A stretch of DNA of 64,000 bases from assembly GCA_964487505.1 (NCBI GenBank), contig CAZARD010000002.1, positions 27,020-91,019 of the forward strand. Reading direction: 5' to 3'. Every line of letters starts with the position of its first letter. Within the stretch, counting starts at the first letter, position 1. The DNA is from JAFDVJ01 sp964487505. GTDB lineage: Bacteria > Acidobacteriota > Blastocatellia > Pyrinomonadales > Pyrinomonadaceae. This document shows positions 9,434-17,489 of this stretch, one piece after another. The notes under the pieces are model-generated. The model saw only the letters and a list, made by a program, of their open reading frames with translations, was not told where the DNA came from and searched no databases. The translations under genes were made by a program, and so were the position numbers.

Positions 9434-10675
9434 TCACCGTCTCAACATCGAACGGACGTTCTCGATCCGGCCATCGTTCGGTGCGGGTTTGAGACCGAGA
9501 ATCTCGCACATCAGGTTGTATACCTCGACGTTCGCGAACGGCTCGGCGACGAAGGACCGTTTGAAGGCCGGACCGTGCGCGACGAATGTCGCCTGCATCG
9601 ACTGATACTTGTTGTCGTAGCCGTGAGCGCCGCGCGGGCGGGCGGGATCATCGATGTCCTTGGTCAGATCCTCGTAGCGTTTCCGGCTCGTCGTCAGCCA
9701 TCCTTCCTCGCTCGAGCAGACGATCGGCGCCACGCGCTTGCCTTGCCGGTAATTGAGGCGCTCGGGGATGTCTTCCTTTTTCCAGCAGGTCGCGTGCTCG
9801 AGTTTCGAGATCTTCGCAAAGATCCCGTCGATCTTGCCGGGCTTCGGAAAGATCTGGATGATCTCGTTCGTCCAAAGAATCCGTTCGGCGAGGTCGAAAT
9901 CGAAGTGATCGTCAAGGAACGTTCTTTGGGTGTAATAGACGGGCGCCATTCCGTGATCTGAAACGATCATCACGTTCACTTTGTTGTCGATCTTGCGCGC
10001 CCGAAGTCCGTTCATCAGGCGTTCGAGATAGCTGTCTACGTTCCAAACGGCGTACTTCGTCTCCTCGGCATCGGGGCCGAACGCGTGGCCCGCGTCGTCC
10101 GTGTCGGAAAAATAGAGCGTCATCATCGTCGGCCGTTTTTCCTTCGGAAGATCGAACCAGCCCAGGACCTTGTCGACACGCATCTGGGGCGGGACGTCGC
10201 CGTCGTATCTCCGCCAGAACGTCGGTTGCTCGCCGTTTATCAGGGTTTCGGACCCGACGAAGAAATACGACGCCGCGATCCGGCCCTGTTTTTCGGCGGT
10301 CACCCAGATCGGCTCGCCGCCCCACCAGCGCGGATTCTCGACCTCCTTGCGTTTCGACATCGAGAATACTTCCCCGAAATCGAACACGTTGTTCTCGACG
10401 ATGCCGTGGTTTGCGGGGTAAAGCCCGGTCGCTATCGTGTAGTGATTCGGAAAGGTCTTCGTCGGGAAAGACGGGACCATCCACTTCGCCCGGACGCCCT
10501 CGCGCGCCAGGCGGCGCAATGTCGGCGGAGAGAACTTGTCGATGTAATCGTACCGGAACCCGTCAAGCGAGATCAGGATCACGGTCGGCTCGAGATCCCG
10601 TACGGGCTGTTGGGCGAACGCGGTCGTGGCCGGGAACGCGACAAACAAGAGCAGCAGTCGGAAAAGCATCTTCAT
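9434..10675 (-). CDS. Secreted ectonucleotide pyrophosphatase/phosphodiesterase
   Basis: 413 residues with a clear signal peptide ending FAQQ. This is the alkaline-phosphatase superfamily, NPP branch. Asp38 (ISLDGF) is a metal ligand and Thr74 in PTKTFPNHYT is the nucleophile. DTDDAGHAFGP, SDHGMAP and GAHGYDN give the remaining zinc ligands. NPP enzymes hydrolyse phosphodiester or pyrophosphate bonds of nucleotides or lysophospholipids in the periplasm or outside the cell. The C-terminus matches the usual end (EILGLKPAPNDG). It is convergent with the metallophosphoesterase; no operon partner is evident. Confidence 0.93.
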   Translation of the reverse strand: MKMLFRLLLLFVAFPATTAFAQQPVRDLEPTVILISLDGFRYDYIDKFSPPTLRRLAREGVRAKWMVPSFPTKTFPNHYTIATGLYPANHGIVENNVFDFGEVFSMSKRKEVENPRWWGGEPIWVTAEKQGRIAASYFFVGSETLINGEQPTFWRRYDGDVPPQMRVDKVLGWFDLPKEKRPTMMTLYFSDTDDAGHAFGPDAEETKYAVWNVDSYLERLMNGLRARKIDNKVNVMIVSDHGMAPVYYTQRTFLDDHFDFDLAERILWTNEIIQIFPKPGKIDGIFAKISKLEHATCWKKEDIPERLNYRQGKRVAPIVCSSEEGWLTTSRKRYEDLTKDIDDPARPRGAHGYDNKYQSMQATFVAHGPAFKRSFVAEPFANVEVYNLMCEILGLKPAPNDGRIENVRSMLRR

Positions 10676-10832
10676 AGAGAGAAAACTACTTCAATTTCGG
10701 GACATTTTCAAAAGTTCAGATATCAAGTCCGACAAACGCACTTGCCTCCAGAAAAATCTTGGCAAAAAGAGATCGCCGCTGCCGTCTTCAGTTTTTGTTC
10801 CGAAAGCAATCATTCAAGGAGACTCAAGAATA

Positions 10833-11321
10833 ATGTCGATAACAAAACTCGCCAACGTCCCATTGGTACCGCAGCCGACCGACGGAGTATGCTGGTATGC
10901 CTGCTCGCGCATGCTGTACAGATGGTCGCAGGCCACCGGACGCGGCGTGATGAAAAACCCGCAGGACGACTGCGGGTATTACACGCGGTTTCAGAACAAC
11001 GGCGACATCGCGGCGTTCCAGAACAATCACCTGGGGCGCGCGTTGAACATGAAACTGCATTCGAGCCTTTCTCTGGACTATGAGTCGGTGCTTTCTTTCC
11101 TTCAAGATCACGGACCGATATGGACGGGACTCAGGAAGAACTGGGGCGGAAACGATCACGGACACGTCGTCGTCATTTGCGGCGTGGCCGATACCGGCGT
11201 CTTCATACACGATCCCGAACCGGTCAAACAGGGCAGCACGTTTTGGCTGACGTGGGACCAGATCAAAAAAGCGGTCGCCGGCGAACCCAAGTCGGATCCG
11301 CCGTTCATGACCGCCGCGTAG
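10833..11321 (+). CDS. Papain-like cysteine protease (C70/C39-like)
   Basis: 162 residues from ATG 10833, preceded by AAGGAG; a longer in-frame extension to 10626 is not protein-like. The family pattern is visible: Cys20 in GVCWYAC, His111 in DHGHVVVICG and Asp127 in HDPEP, giving a plausible Cys-His-Asp triad. The size and order match the papain-like AvrRpt2/C70 group of bacterial proteases. No signal peptide is present and no export partner or substrate peptide is adjacent, so it may be cytosolic or exported by an unlinked system. Function unknown. Confidence 0.75.
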   Translation: MSITKLANVPLVPQPTDGVCWYACSRMLYRWSQATGRGVMKNPQDDCGYYTRFQNNGDIAAFQNNHLGRALNMKLHSSLSLDYESVLSFLQDHGPIWTGLRKNWGGNDHGHVVVICGVADTGVFIHDPEPVKQGSTFWLTWDQIKKAVAGEPKSDPPFMTAA

Positions 11322-11777
11322 CTAATTGCCGAACCCGCCGATCTCTTTGAGTTTGGCCCGGAAGCGGGCGTCGTGCCCGGTCTGAATGCCTTGCGCGCAG
11401 AACCAGGCGTGGGTCAACTCGTGTTTGAGGATATTCGTGATCTGCTGGTTCGGGGCTTTCGTTAGGAAAGCCTTTTTCACATAGACGGTCGGGACCTTGC
11501 CGGGCGAGCAGGTGGTATATGCGACGCCCGGTTCGACCGCGATGTTCTTCGGCTGGATGGGTTCATCGACGACGAAGACCGCGACCTTCGGCATCGATCC
11601 GAAAAGCGGCGTGATGCGATCGGCTTCGGCTTGGATCTTGGAATCTCTTACCCCTTTGTGATCGGGCGTGACCGCCGCTGAAGGGATCGTGTTCGTCGAA
11701 TTCGTCGTCTCGGGCACGCGCGAGCAGGCGAACGAAACCGCCGCCGCGAGGATGATCGAGATCGTTCGTAATTTCAT
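11322..11777 (-). CDS. Lipoprotein with HExxH metallopeptidase motif
   Basis: 151 residues. The N-terminus is a lipoprotein signal (AAAVSFAC, Cys18). The C-terminal half contains HELTHAWFCAQGIQTGHD, a zinc-binding HExxH helix followed by a His/Asp further on, similar to SprT-like or minigluzincin domains. It is probably a small membrane-tethered metalloprotease or an inactive relative. It ends directly against the papain-like protease gene, with the two stop codons adjacent and the genes convergent. Confidence 0.7.
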   Translation of the reverse strand: MKLRTISIILAAAVSFACSRVPETTNSTNTIPSAAVTPDHKGVRDSKIQAEADRITPLFGSMPKVAVFVVDEPIQPKNIAVEPGVAYTTCSPGKVPTVYVKKAFLTKAPNQQITNILKHELTHAWFCAQGIQTGHDARFRAKLKEIGGFGN

Positions 11778-11801
11778 TTTCGGCCCGATTAGGCTTCACC
11801 G

Positions 11802-11949
11802 ATCCAAGATTCAAGAGTCAAGATTCAAGAGTCAAGATTCAAGAGTCAAGATTCAAGAAATCCAAATTCCAAATTCCAAATTCCAAAATCCCAGATCCCA
11901 GATCCCAGATCCCAGATCCCAAATCCCAAATCCCAAATGCCAAATGCCA
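11802..11949. repeat. Short-period intergenic repeat tract R1
   Basis: A run of AAGAGTCAAGATTC (14 bp) units passing into 7-bp units CCAAATT, CCCAGAT and CCCAAAT. It directly abuts the 3' end of asnS. The heptamer units change gradually, as expected from slippage and local duplication. Confidence 0.85.
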
Positions 11950-13260
11950 TCAAGGTCTCAACCGGTAAAGCATCCTCGGGAACGGAATCGTCTCACGGAT
12001 ATGCTCGATGCCGCACATCCAGGCGGTGCAGCGCTCGATTCCCATTCCAAACCCGGCGTGCGGGACGCCGCCGAACCGCCGCAGATCTAAATACCACTCA
12101 AACGCTTCTTTGGGAAGATCGTGCGCCGCGATCTGCTTTTCGAGAAACTCCAGATCGAACGCGCGCTCGCCGCCGCCGATGATCTCTCCGTATCCTTCGG
12201 GCGCCAATAGATCCACGCCGAGCGCCAACTCGGGACGGTCCTTGTCGCGCTCAAAATAGAACGCCTTGATCGCGGCCGGGAAGTGGTGCACGAACACCGG
12301 CTGGCCAAACTGGCTCGACAGATAGGTCTCGTCGGGCGCGCCGAAATCGCCGCCCCATTCGAAAGTGTTCTCGAGTTCGCCTTTCGCGTGTCCTTCCTGA
12401 AGCATCTTGACGGCATCGTCGTAATGGACCCGCGGGAAAGGCGCGGAGATGGCTTCGAGTTTCGTGATATCTCGCTCGAGGACGTTGAGATCGTCGCGAC
12501 GATCCTCAAGCACGCGGCCGGCGATGAACGTGATCATGCGTTCGCCGAGGTCCATCACGTCGGCGAGATGCGCGTATGCCATTTCCGGTTCGACCATCCA
12601 GAATTCGGTCAAATGGCGCCGGGTCTTGGACTTTTCCGCACGGAACGTCGGTCCGAAAGCGTACGAGCGACCGAATGCGGCAGCCGTCGCCTCGTTGTAC
12701 AGCTGCCCGCTTTGCGTCAGATATGCCTTGTCGTCGCCGAAATAATCGACCTCGAACAACGTGGTCGTCCCCTCGCAGGCAGCGGGAGTGAAGATCGGCG
12801 TGTCGGCGAGGATAAAGCCGTTGGAGTCGAAGAAATCGCGGACGGCCTTGATGACCGTATGCCGTACGCGCAGGACCGCGTGCTGCTTCTTGGAGCGGAT
12901 CCACAAATGCCGGTGGTCCATTAGAAACTCGGTACCGTGCTCTTTCGGTGTGATCGGGTAGTCGTGGGCGTTCTGAATCACCTCGAGCCCGGTGACATCG
13001 AGTTCGACGCCGATCGGCGAACGCGCATCTTCCTTGACGTTGCCGCGAACGACGATAGACGATTCCTGCCCGAGCCCTTTGGCCCTCTCGAAAAGCTCTT
13101 CGTTGTTCGGTTTGAAACAGACGCACTGGACGATTCCCGTACCGTCGCGAAGTTGAAGGAACGCGAGTTTGCCGCTTGAACGCGAGTTGTAGAGCCAGCC
13201 CTTGAGGGTTACCGCCTCGCCGATGTGATTCTTTAGTTCGTTGATATATGTTTGGTTCAT
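11950..13260 (-). CDS. asnS: Asparaginyl-tRNA synthetase
   Basis: 436 residues from the ATG at 13260 (MNQTYINELK); an in-frame extension to 13338 is not conserved-looking. An N-terminal OB-fold anticodon-binding domain (about residues 15-100) precedes a class IIb catalytic core. Motif 2 is seen as FRAEKSKTRRHLTEFWM and motif 3 as GFGMGIERCTAW near the C-terminus. It charges tRNA-Asn with asparagine. AsnS rather than AspS is indicated by the FRAEKS...RHLTEF pattern and by the absence of the GAD insertion of bacterial AspRS. Confidence 0.94.
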   Translation of the reverse strand: MNQTYINELKNHIGEAVTLKGWLYNSRSSGKLAFLQLRDGTGIVQCVCFKPNNEELFERAKGLGQESSIVVRGNVKEDARSPIGVELDVTGLEVIQNAHDYPITPKEHGTEFLMDHRHLWIRSKKQHAVLRVRHTVIKAVRDFFDSNGFILADTPIFTPAACEGTTTLFEVDYFGDDKAYLTQSGQLYNEATAAAFGRSYAFGPTFRAEKSKTRRHLTEFWMVEPEMAYAHLADVMDLGERMITFIAGRVLEDRRDDLNVLERDITKLEAISAPFPRVHYDDAVKMLQEGHAKGELENTFEWGGDFGAPDETYLSSQFGQPVFVHHFPAAIKAFYFERDKDRPELALGVDLLAPEGYGEIIGGGERAFDLEFLEKQIAAHDLPKEAFEWYLDLRRFGGVPHAGFGMGIERCTAWMCGIEHIRETIPFPRMLYRLRP

Positions 13261-13398
13261 TGTCGAAAGCGCTCGGATCGGATCGGTGATCCCGAATCCC
13301 GACGCAACGTTCATTCTAGCGAAAATCTCGAATGGCAAAAAGTCGGCAAGCGCGGGGCGTCCGGCGGCGGGCGCGACCTGCCCGGACCGAACATCGAT

Positions 13399-13434
13399 TT
13401 GACATTTTGAAAGTATGTAACTAATCTGGTTACA
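13399..13434 (+). promoter_or_regulatory. Promoter with palindromic Rrf2 operator
   Basis: TTGACA (13399-13404), 17-bp spacer, TAATCT (13422-13427). A perfect palindrome TGTAAC-N7-GTTACA spans 13416-13434 and covers the -10 box. The predicted transcription start (about 13434) is only ~3 nt before the ATG at 13437, so the mRNA may be nearly leaderless. Position and symmetry fit autorepression by the Rrf2 protein encoded next. Confidence 0.7.
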
Positions 13435-13436
13435 CT

Positions 13437-13940
13437 ATGGCGGGGAATTCGAAGTTTGCGACCGCGATCCACGTTGCCGGGGTTCTCTCGTTCGCGGAGC
13501 GGATGCCGGTCACGTCCGAAGCGATCGCCGAAAGCTGCGGTACGAATCCGGTCGTCATCCGAAGAATCATCGGGCTTCTGACAAAACACGGCTTGGTCGA
13601 GGTCAAGAAAGGAGCCGGCGGCGGCGCGCGATTGACGCGCGATCCGGCGCGCATTTCGCTGGCGACGATCTATGACGCGCTCGAGGAAGACCCGGTTTTC
13701 GACGTTCCGCAGTTCGATGAGGGCCACGCCTGCGCCGTCGGAAAGATCGTCAGGCCGGTCCTGGCCGAGGTCCTGCGCGAGGCCGAAGACGATCTCCGCG
13801 CGAGCCTCCGTGAACGCTCGCTGGCCGAGGTTATCGAACTCGTCCGACTTAGACTTGTCGACGAATGCGGCAGCGAATCGAAAACGGGCGGCGTCGTTCG
13901 GAAGTCCACGATCCAGAATCCGAGTTTGCAACGTGTCTGA
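13437..13940 (+). CDS. Rrf2-family transcriptional regulator
   Basis: 167 residues with the Rrf2 winged-helix N-terminus (KFATAIHVAG, IAESCGTNPVVIRRIIGLL, GLVEVKKGAGGGARL). The Fe-S type (IscR/NsrR) has three closely spaced Cys. Here the region has only Cys99 in HACAVG, like the cluster-free YwnA-type members where a C-x-VG element is typical. A thiol- or ligand-sensing repressor is therefore more likely than a Fe-S sensor (inference). The last codons overlap the start of the ABC exporter gene, and the operator upstream suggests autoregulation of both. Confidence 0.88.
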   Translation: MAGNSKFATAIHVAGVLSFAERMPVTSEAIAESCGTNPVVIRRIIGLLTKHGLVEVKKGAGGGARLTRDPARISLATIYDALEEDPVFDVPQFDEGHACAVGKIVRPVLAEVLREAEDDLRASLRERSLAEVIELVRLRLVDECGSESKTGGVVRKSTIQNPSLQRV

Positions 13941-15777
13941 ATCCAAAAAGAAAAAAAAGATCGATTACACACGGGCCTGGGCCGAAGCGCGAAAGCTGAT
14001 CTGGAGCTACCGCTGGCGGCTGCTCGTCGGACTGGGACTGATGCTCGCAAGCCGCGCCGCCGGAATGGTCCTTCCGTACTCGACGAAGTTCCTGGTCGAC
14101 AACGTGTTCGGCGAGCGGCATTTCGAACTGCTCGGCTGGATCGCGCTCGCCGTCGGCCTGTCGACGGTTTTTCAGGCGGTGACATCGTTCACGCTTTCGC
14201 AGGTTCTCGGCGTCGCCGCGCAGCGCGCGATCACGGAGATGCGCAAGCGCGTGCAGGCGCACATTGAGCGCCTGCCGACCTCCTATTTCGATTCGACGCA
14301 GACCGGACAGTTGATCTCGCGGATCATGCGCGATGCCGAAGGGATAAGGAACCTCGTCGGAACAGGGCTCGGCCAGATAGTCGGCGGACTGCTGTCGGCG
14401 CTCGTTTCGATGATCGTTCTGTTCTATCTGAACTGGCAGATCACGCTGATAACGCTCGCTGTGCTCGCGATCTTCGGATATGTATTGAGCTACGCATTCA
14501 AGCAGTTGCGTCCTTTGTTCCGTGACCGCGGCGAGATCGAGGCCGAGGTCACGGGCCGTCTCAACGAAGGCTTGGGCGGAATCCGAATCGTCAAAGCATA
14601 TACTGCGGAGAAGCGCGAAGAACTCTCGTTCGCGCGCGGGGCGCACAAGCTTTTCAGAAACATCGCTAGATCGATGACCGGCGTTTCGGCGACGGGCGCG
14701 TTTGCTTCGGTGATCATCGGCGCGATCGCGGTCATCATGATCTGGTTCGGAGGCAACGCGGTCATCGCTAACATGCAGGATCCGACGCGTGGAATGACCT
14801 CGGGCGATTTTACAATGTACATCGCGTTTACGATCTTCATGGTCATCCCGATCGTCGATCTGGCGAACATCGGAACGCAGATCACCGAAGCGTTCGCCGG
14901 GCTCGACCGGATCTCGGAGGTCTTCGCGATGCGGACCGAGACCGACGAGGACAAGAACAAGGCAGCGATTCCGAGGCTCGACGGGGCCGTCGATTTTGAG
15001 GACGTTCATTTCGAGTATGAGGCGGGCGTGCCGGTTCTAAAGGGCGTCTCATTCCACGCTGCCGCGGGAACGACGACGGCGCTCGTCGGGTCGAGCGGGT
15101 CAGGGAAATCGACGATCCTGAGCCTCGTTCTGAACTTCATACAGCCCGGCCGCGGCCGCGTTCTGATAGACGGGCGCGACCTCGGATCCGTCAAGCTTCA
15201 AGACTACCGGCGACATCTCGGGGTCGTGCTCCAGGACAACTTCCTGTTTGACGGAACGATACTCTCGAACATTAGATTTGCGAATCCGCACGCGGATTTC
15301 GACAAGATCCGCGAGGTCTGCAGGATCGCGAACGCCGATGAGTTCATCGACAAGTTCCCGGACAAGTACGATACCGTCGTCGGCGAGCGTGGTGTCAAAC
15401 TGTCGGGCGGCCAAAGGCAGCGGATCGCGATCGCCCGCGCGCTGCTTGCGAATCCGCGGATCCTGATACTCGACGAGGCGACGAGTTCGCTCGATTCCGA
15501 AAGCGAGGCGTTGATCCAGGAAGGCCTCCGCCGCCTGCGCGAGGGCCGAACGACATTCGTCATCGCCCACCGCCTTTCGACCATTCGTTCGGCGGATCAG
15601 ATCCTGGTCGTCGAGGCCGGCGCAATACTCGAGCGCGGCACGCACGAAGAACTGATCGCGATCGGCGGCCGCTACAAGCAGCTTTACGACAAGCAGTACC
15701 GGTTCGAACAGAACCTCTTTGTCAACCCCGGCGAAGAAATTCTAAATGAGGAGAACAACGCAGTTTCGAAACTATAG
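13933..15777 (+). CDS. ABC exporter (MsbA-like half transporter)
   Basis: 614 residues. The start is GTG 13933, overlapping the Rrf2 stop by 8 nt; a long in-frame extension upstream is a shadow of rrf2. A six-helix transmembrane domain (about residues 25-320) is followed by an ATPase domain with Walker A GSSGSGKST, Q-loop (VVLQDNFLFDG), signature LSGGQRQR, Walker B ILILDEATSS and H-loop IAHRLS. It acts as a homodimer and may export lipids or hydrophobic compounds. Translational coupling to the regulator suggests the exporter is induced by whatever the Rrf2 protein senses. Confidence 0.92.
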   Translation: MSESKKKKKIDYTRAWAEARKLIWSYRWRLLVGLGLMLASRAAGMVLPYSTKFLVDNVFGERHFELLGWIALAVGLSTVFQAVTSFTLSQVLGVAAQRAITEMRKRVQAHIERLPTSYFDSTQTGQLISRIMRDAEGIRNLVGTGLGQIVGGLLSALVSMIVLFYLNWQITLITLAVLAIFGYVLSYAFKQLRPLFRDRGEIEAEVTGRLNEGLGGIRIVKAYTAEKREELSFARGAHKLFRNIARSMTGVSATGAFASVIIGAIAVIMIWFGGNAVIANMQDPTRGMTSGDFTMYIAFTIFMVIPIVDLANIGTQITEAFAGLDRISEVFAMRTETDEDKNKAAIPRLDGAVDFEDVHFEYEAGVPVLKGVSFHAAAGTTTALVGSSGSGKSTILSLVLNFIQPGRGRVLIDGRDLGSVKLQDYRRHLGVVLQDNFLFDGTILSNIRFANPHADFDKIREVCRIANADEFIDKFPDKYDTVVGERGVKLSGGQRQRIAIARALLANPRILILDEATSSLDSESEALIQEGLRRLREGRTTFVIAHRLSTIRSADQILVVEAGAILERGTHEELIAIGGRYKQLYDKQYRFEQNLFVNPGEEILNEENNAVSKL

Positions 15778-15779
15778 CT

Positions 15780-16214
15780 ATGGCAGAATCACAGAATTTT
15801 CAGAACCACGTCCGCTGGTTTCCGCTTTTCCATTTCGTTATCTTTCCGCTTCTGGTTTTTAATCTGGTTTGGCAATCGGTCAGGCTGTATCAGGAACCGA
15901 GTTGGGATCGCGCCGAATGGGTGCTGATTTCGTTCGTTTTCATCCTGATGATACTCGCAGCGCGCCTCCAGGCACTGCGGGCGCAAGACCGGGTCATCCG
16001 GTTGGAGGAAAGGCTTCGGTACGATTCGGTACTTTCGCCGGAACTTGCGGCGAAGGCCAGGAATCTCCGAACCTCCGACATCATCGCGCTTCGGTTCGCC
16101 TCGGACGAGGAACTTCCTGATCTGGCCGCGCGTGCGGTCAACGGCGAGTTCAAGTCCCAAAAGGACATCAAACTGGCGATCCGGAACTGGCGCGGGGATC
16201 ATTTGCGGGTCTGA
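15780..16214 (+). CDS. Conserved two-helix membrane protein (DUF6526-like)
   Basis: 144 residues, beginning 3 nt after the ABC gene and probably in the same transcript. Two membrane helices occupy roughly residues 16-35 and 44-62; a charged cytosolic tail of about 80 residues follows (RLQALRAQDRVIRLEERLRY... then IKLAIRNW). The pattern resembles the DUF6526 family common in Acidobacteria and Bacteroidetes, recalled from memory. Function unknown; it may be an accessory to the exporter. Confidence 0.65.
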   Translation: MAESQNFQNHVRWFPLFHFVIFPLLVFNLVWQSVRLYQEPSWDRAEWVLISFVFILMILAARLQALRAQDRVIRLEERLRYDSVLSPELAAKARNLRTSDIIALRFASDEELPDLAARAVNGEFKSQKDIKLAIRNWRGDHLRV

Positions 16215-16257
16215 TCGGACAAAATGCGCCCCGGCGCACAATTCGCCGAATTTTGTT

Positions 16258-16286
16258 TTGACTTTATGACAAATTCGGAATAGTCT
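16258..16286 (+). promoter_or_regulatory. Predicted sigma-70-type promoter
   Basis: TTGACT (16258-16263), 17-bp spacer, TAGTCT (16281-16286). It would start RNA about 36 nt before the ATG of the FecR-like gene. Confidence 0.5.
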
Positions 16287-16328
16287 TGTCGAACCAAACA
16301 AATACCTTCAGCGAGGAACTAGAAAAAG

Positions 16329-17126
16329 ATGAAAAATATTCAAGCATCAGGCTGGATCCGGCGTTTGACCGCACTTTCTTTGGCGGTCGTCCTGTATTCC
16401 ACTTCGGTCGCGTTTTTGTTCGCCGCCACGTCGGCGAGGGCGCTTGGCGAGATCTCAGTCAGCGGAGGCAGCAGTACCGCCCGCTTTGTTTGGGTGAACG
16501 GCGAAAAGGCCTTCAGCGGCCGGACCTTCGTGTCGGGCGCATTGATCGCGACCGAGGCTGACAGCGCCGCCGTCCGGCTCAATAACGGTTCCTCGATCCG
16601 TCTTGAGGCGAACAGTTCGGTCGAATTGAGCTTTTCGGAAACGTCGATCGGCGGACGCGTCATCTCCGGGAAGGTTGATGTTTTCGCCGCCCAGGGAGTC
16701 GATGTGAACGTGACGACGCCAGACGCTGTGATCTCCGATGAGAATGCCGATGCAAAACGCTTTACGCTTGACCTTAATTCGGGAACCACGACCATGAATG
16801 TCGAAACCGGCTCGGTCCTACTCAGCAACGGCAACGGCGCGGTCCCGGTCAGTGTCGGCGGTGACGACGAACGCGACGGCAGCGGGAAATGCGTCGACAC
16901 CGACAAGGACGGCAAGCTGGAGTGCGATTGTGACAGCGACGACAAGAAAGACAGCAACGGCAACTGCGTCGATACCGACAAGGACGGCGTGCTTGAATGC
17001 GGTTGCGGCGGCGGCGGCGGAATGGCCGCCTGGAAGCCGGCGGCGCTCTTTGCGGGAATAATCGGAACGGCGGTCGTCGCGCTATTGATCGCGACCCGTG
17101 ACAACGAAGAGAGCCCGCGCCGCTGA
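16329..17126 (+). CDS. FecR-like surface protein with Ca-binding loops and C-terminal anchor
   Basis: 265 residues. There is a signal peptide (about residues 15-35), a FecR-like beta domain (VNGEKAFSGRTFVSGALIAT..., RLNNGSSIRLEANSSVEL..., GKVDVFAAQGVDVNVTTPDAVIS). Two acidic Cys-rich loops, DTDKDGKLECDCD and DTDKDGVLECGCG, follow with the DxDxDG calcium-loop pattern. A Gly-rich linker and a single C-terminal membrane helix (ALFAGIIGTAVVALLIA) end it. The FecR-like part suggests surface sensing or an envelope structural role. The Cys in the Ca loops could form disulfides. No sigma factor is adjacent. Confidence 0.7.
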   Translation: MKNIQASGWIRRLTALSLAVVLYSTSVAFLFAATSARALGEISVSGGSSTARFVWVNGEKAFSGRTFVSGALIATEADSAAVRLNNGSSIRLEANSSVELSFSETSIGGRVISGKVDVFAAQGVDVNVTTPDAVISDENADAKRFTLDLNSGTTTMNVETGSVLLSNGNGAVPVSVGGDDERDGSGKCVDTDKDGKLECDCDSDDKKDSNGNCVDTDKDGVLECGCGGGGGMAAWKPAALFAGIIGTAVVALLIATRDNEESPRR

Positions 17127-17150
17127 GCCCGGTTCGAAGATTTATTGGAG

Positions 17151-17183
17151 AAAAAGACCGGATTCGATCCCGGTCTTTTTCTT
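17151..17183 (+). terminator. Rho-independent terminator
   Basis: Stem AAAAAGACCGG / CCGGTCTTTTT around a short loop followed by T-rich DNA, just after the FecR-like gene. A second hairpin (17189-17217, AGGAAAGCCG / CGGCTTTCCT) follows and could serve the leftward tRNA. Confidence 0.8.
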
Positions 17184-17230
17184 TGCCAGGAAAGCCGCCC
17201 GACGGGACGGCTTTCCTTGCGATCCAAGAA

Positions 17231-17306
17231 TGGTGAGTCGTGCAGGGCTCGAACCTGCGACCCGAAGATTAAGAGTCTTCTGCTCTACCAACTGAGCTAA
17301 CGACCC
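17231..17306 (-). tRNA. tRNA-Lys (anticodon CUU)
   Basis: 76 nt with a full cloverleaf on the minus strand. The acceptor GGGTCGT pairs with ACGACTC, the D-arm is AGCTCAGTTGGTAGAGC, and the anticodon stem GAAGA/TCTTC holds loop CTCTTAA (anticodon CTT). The T-arm is GGTTCGAGCC, and the 3' CCA is encoded (TGG at 17231-17233). Confidence 0.95.
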
Positions 17307-17323
17307 ATAACTGAACGATTTAG

Positions 17324-17353
17324 ATTATAAACATATTCACCGGGAAATTTCAA
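17324..17353 (-). promoter_or_regulatory. Promoter of tRNA-Lys
   Basis: On the minus strand TTGAAA (17353-17348), 18-bp spacer, TATAAT (17329-17324). The predicted start is about 11 nt upstream of the mature tRNA 5' end. Confidence 0.7.
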
Positions 17354-17489
17354 AATCGGAAAAACGCAAGACCGACGGCCGATGCGATATCCCGCGCGGG
17401 TTCGGCAGGCAAACTGCGGCTGCAAAAAATCCGTCGCCGATCGTTCCATATTTGGCAAAATCAGGGCTTACGGCGAAAATAGAGCGTAG

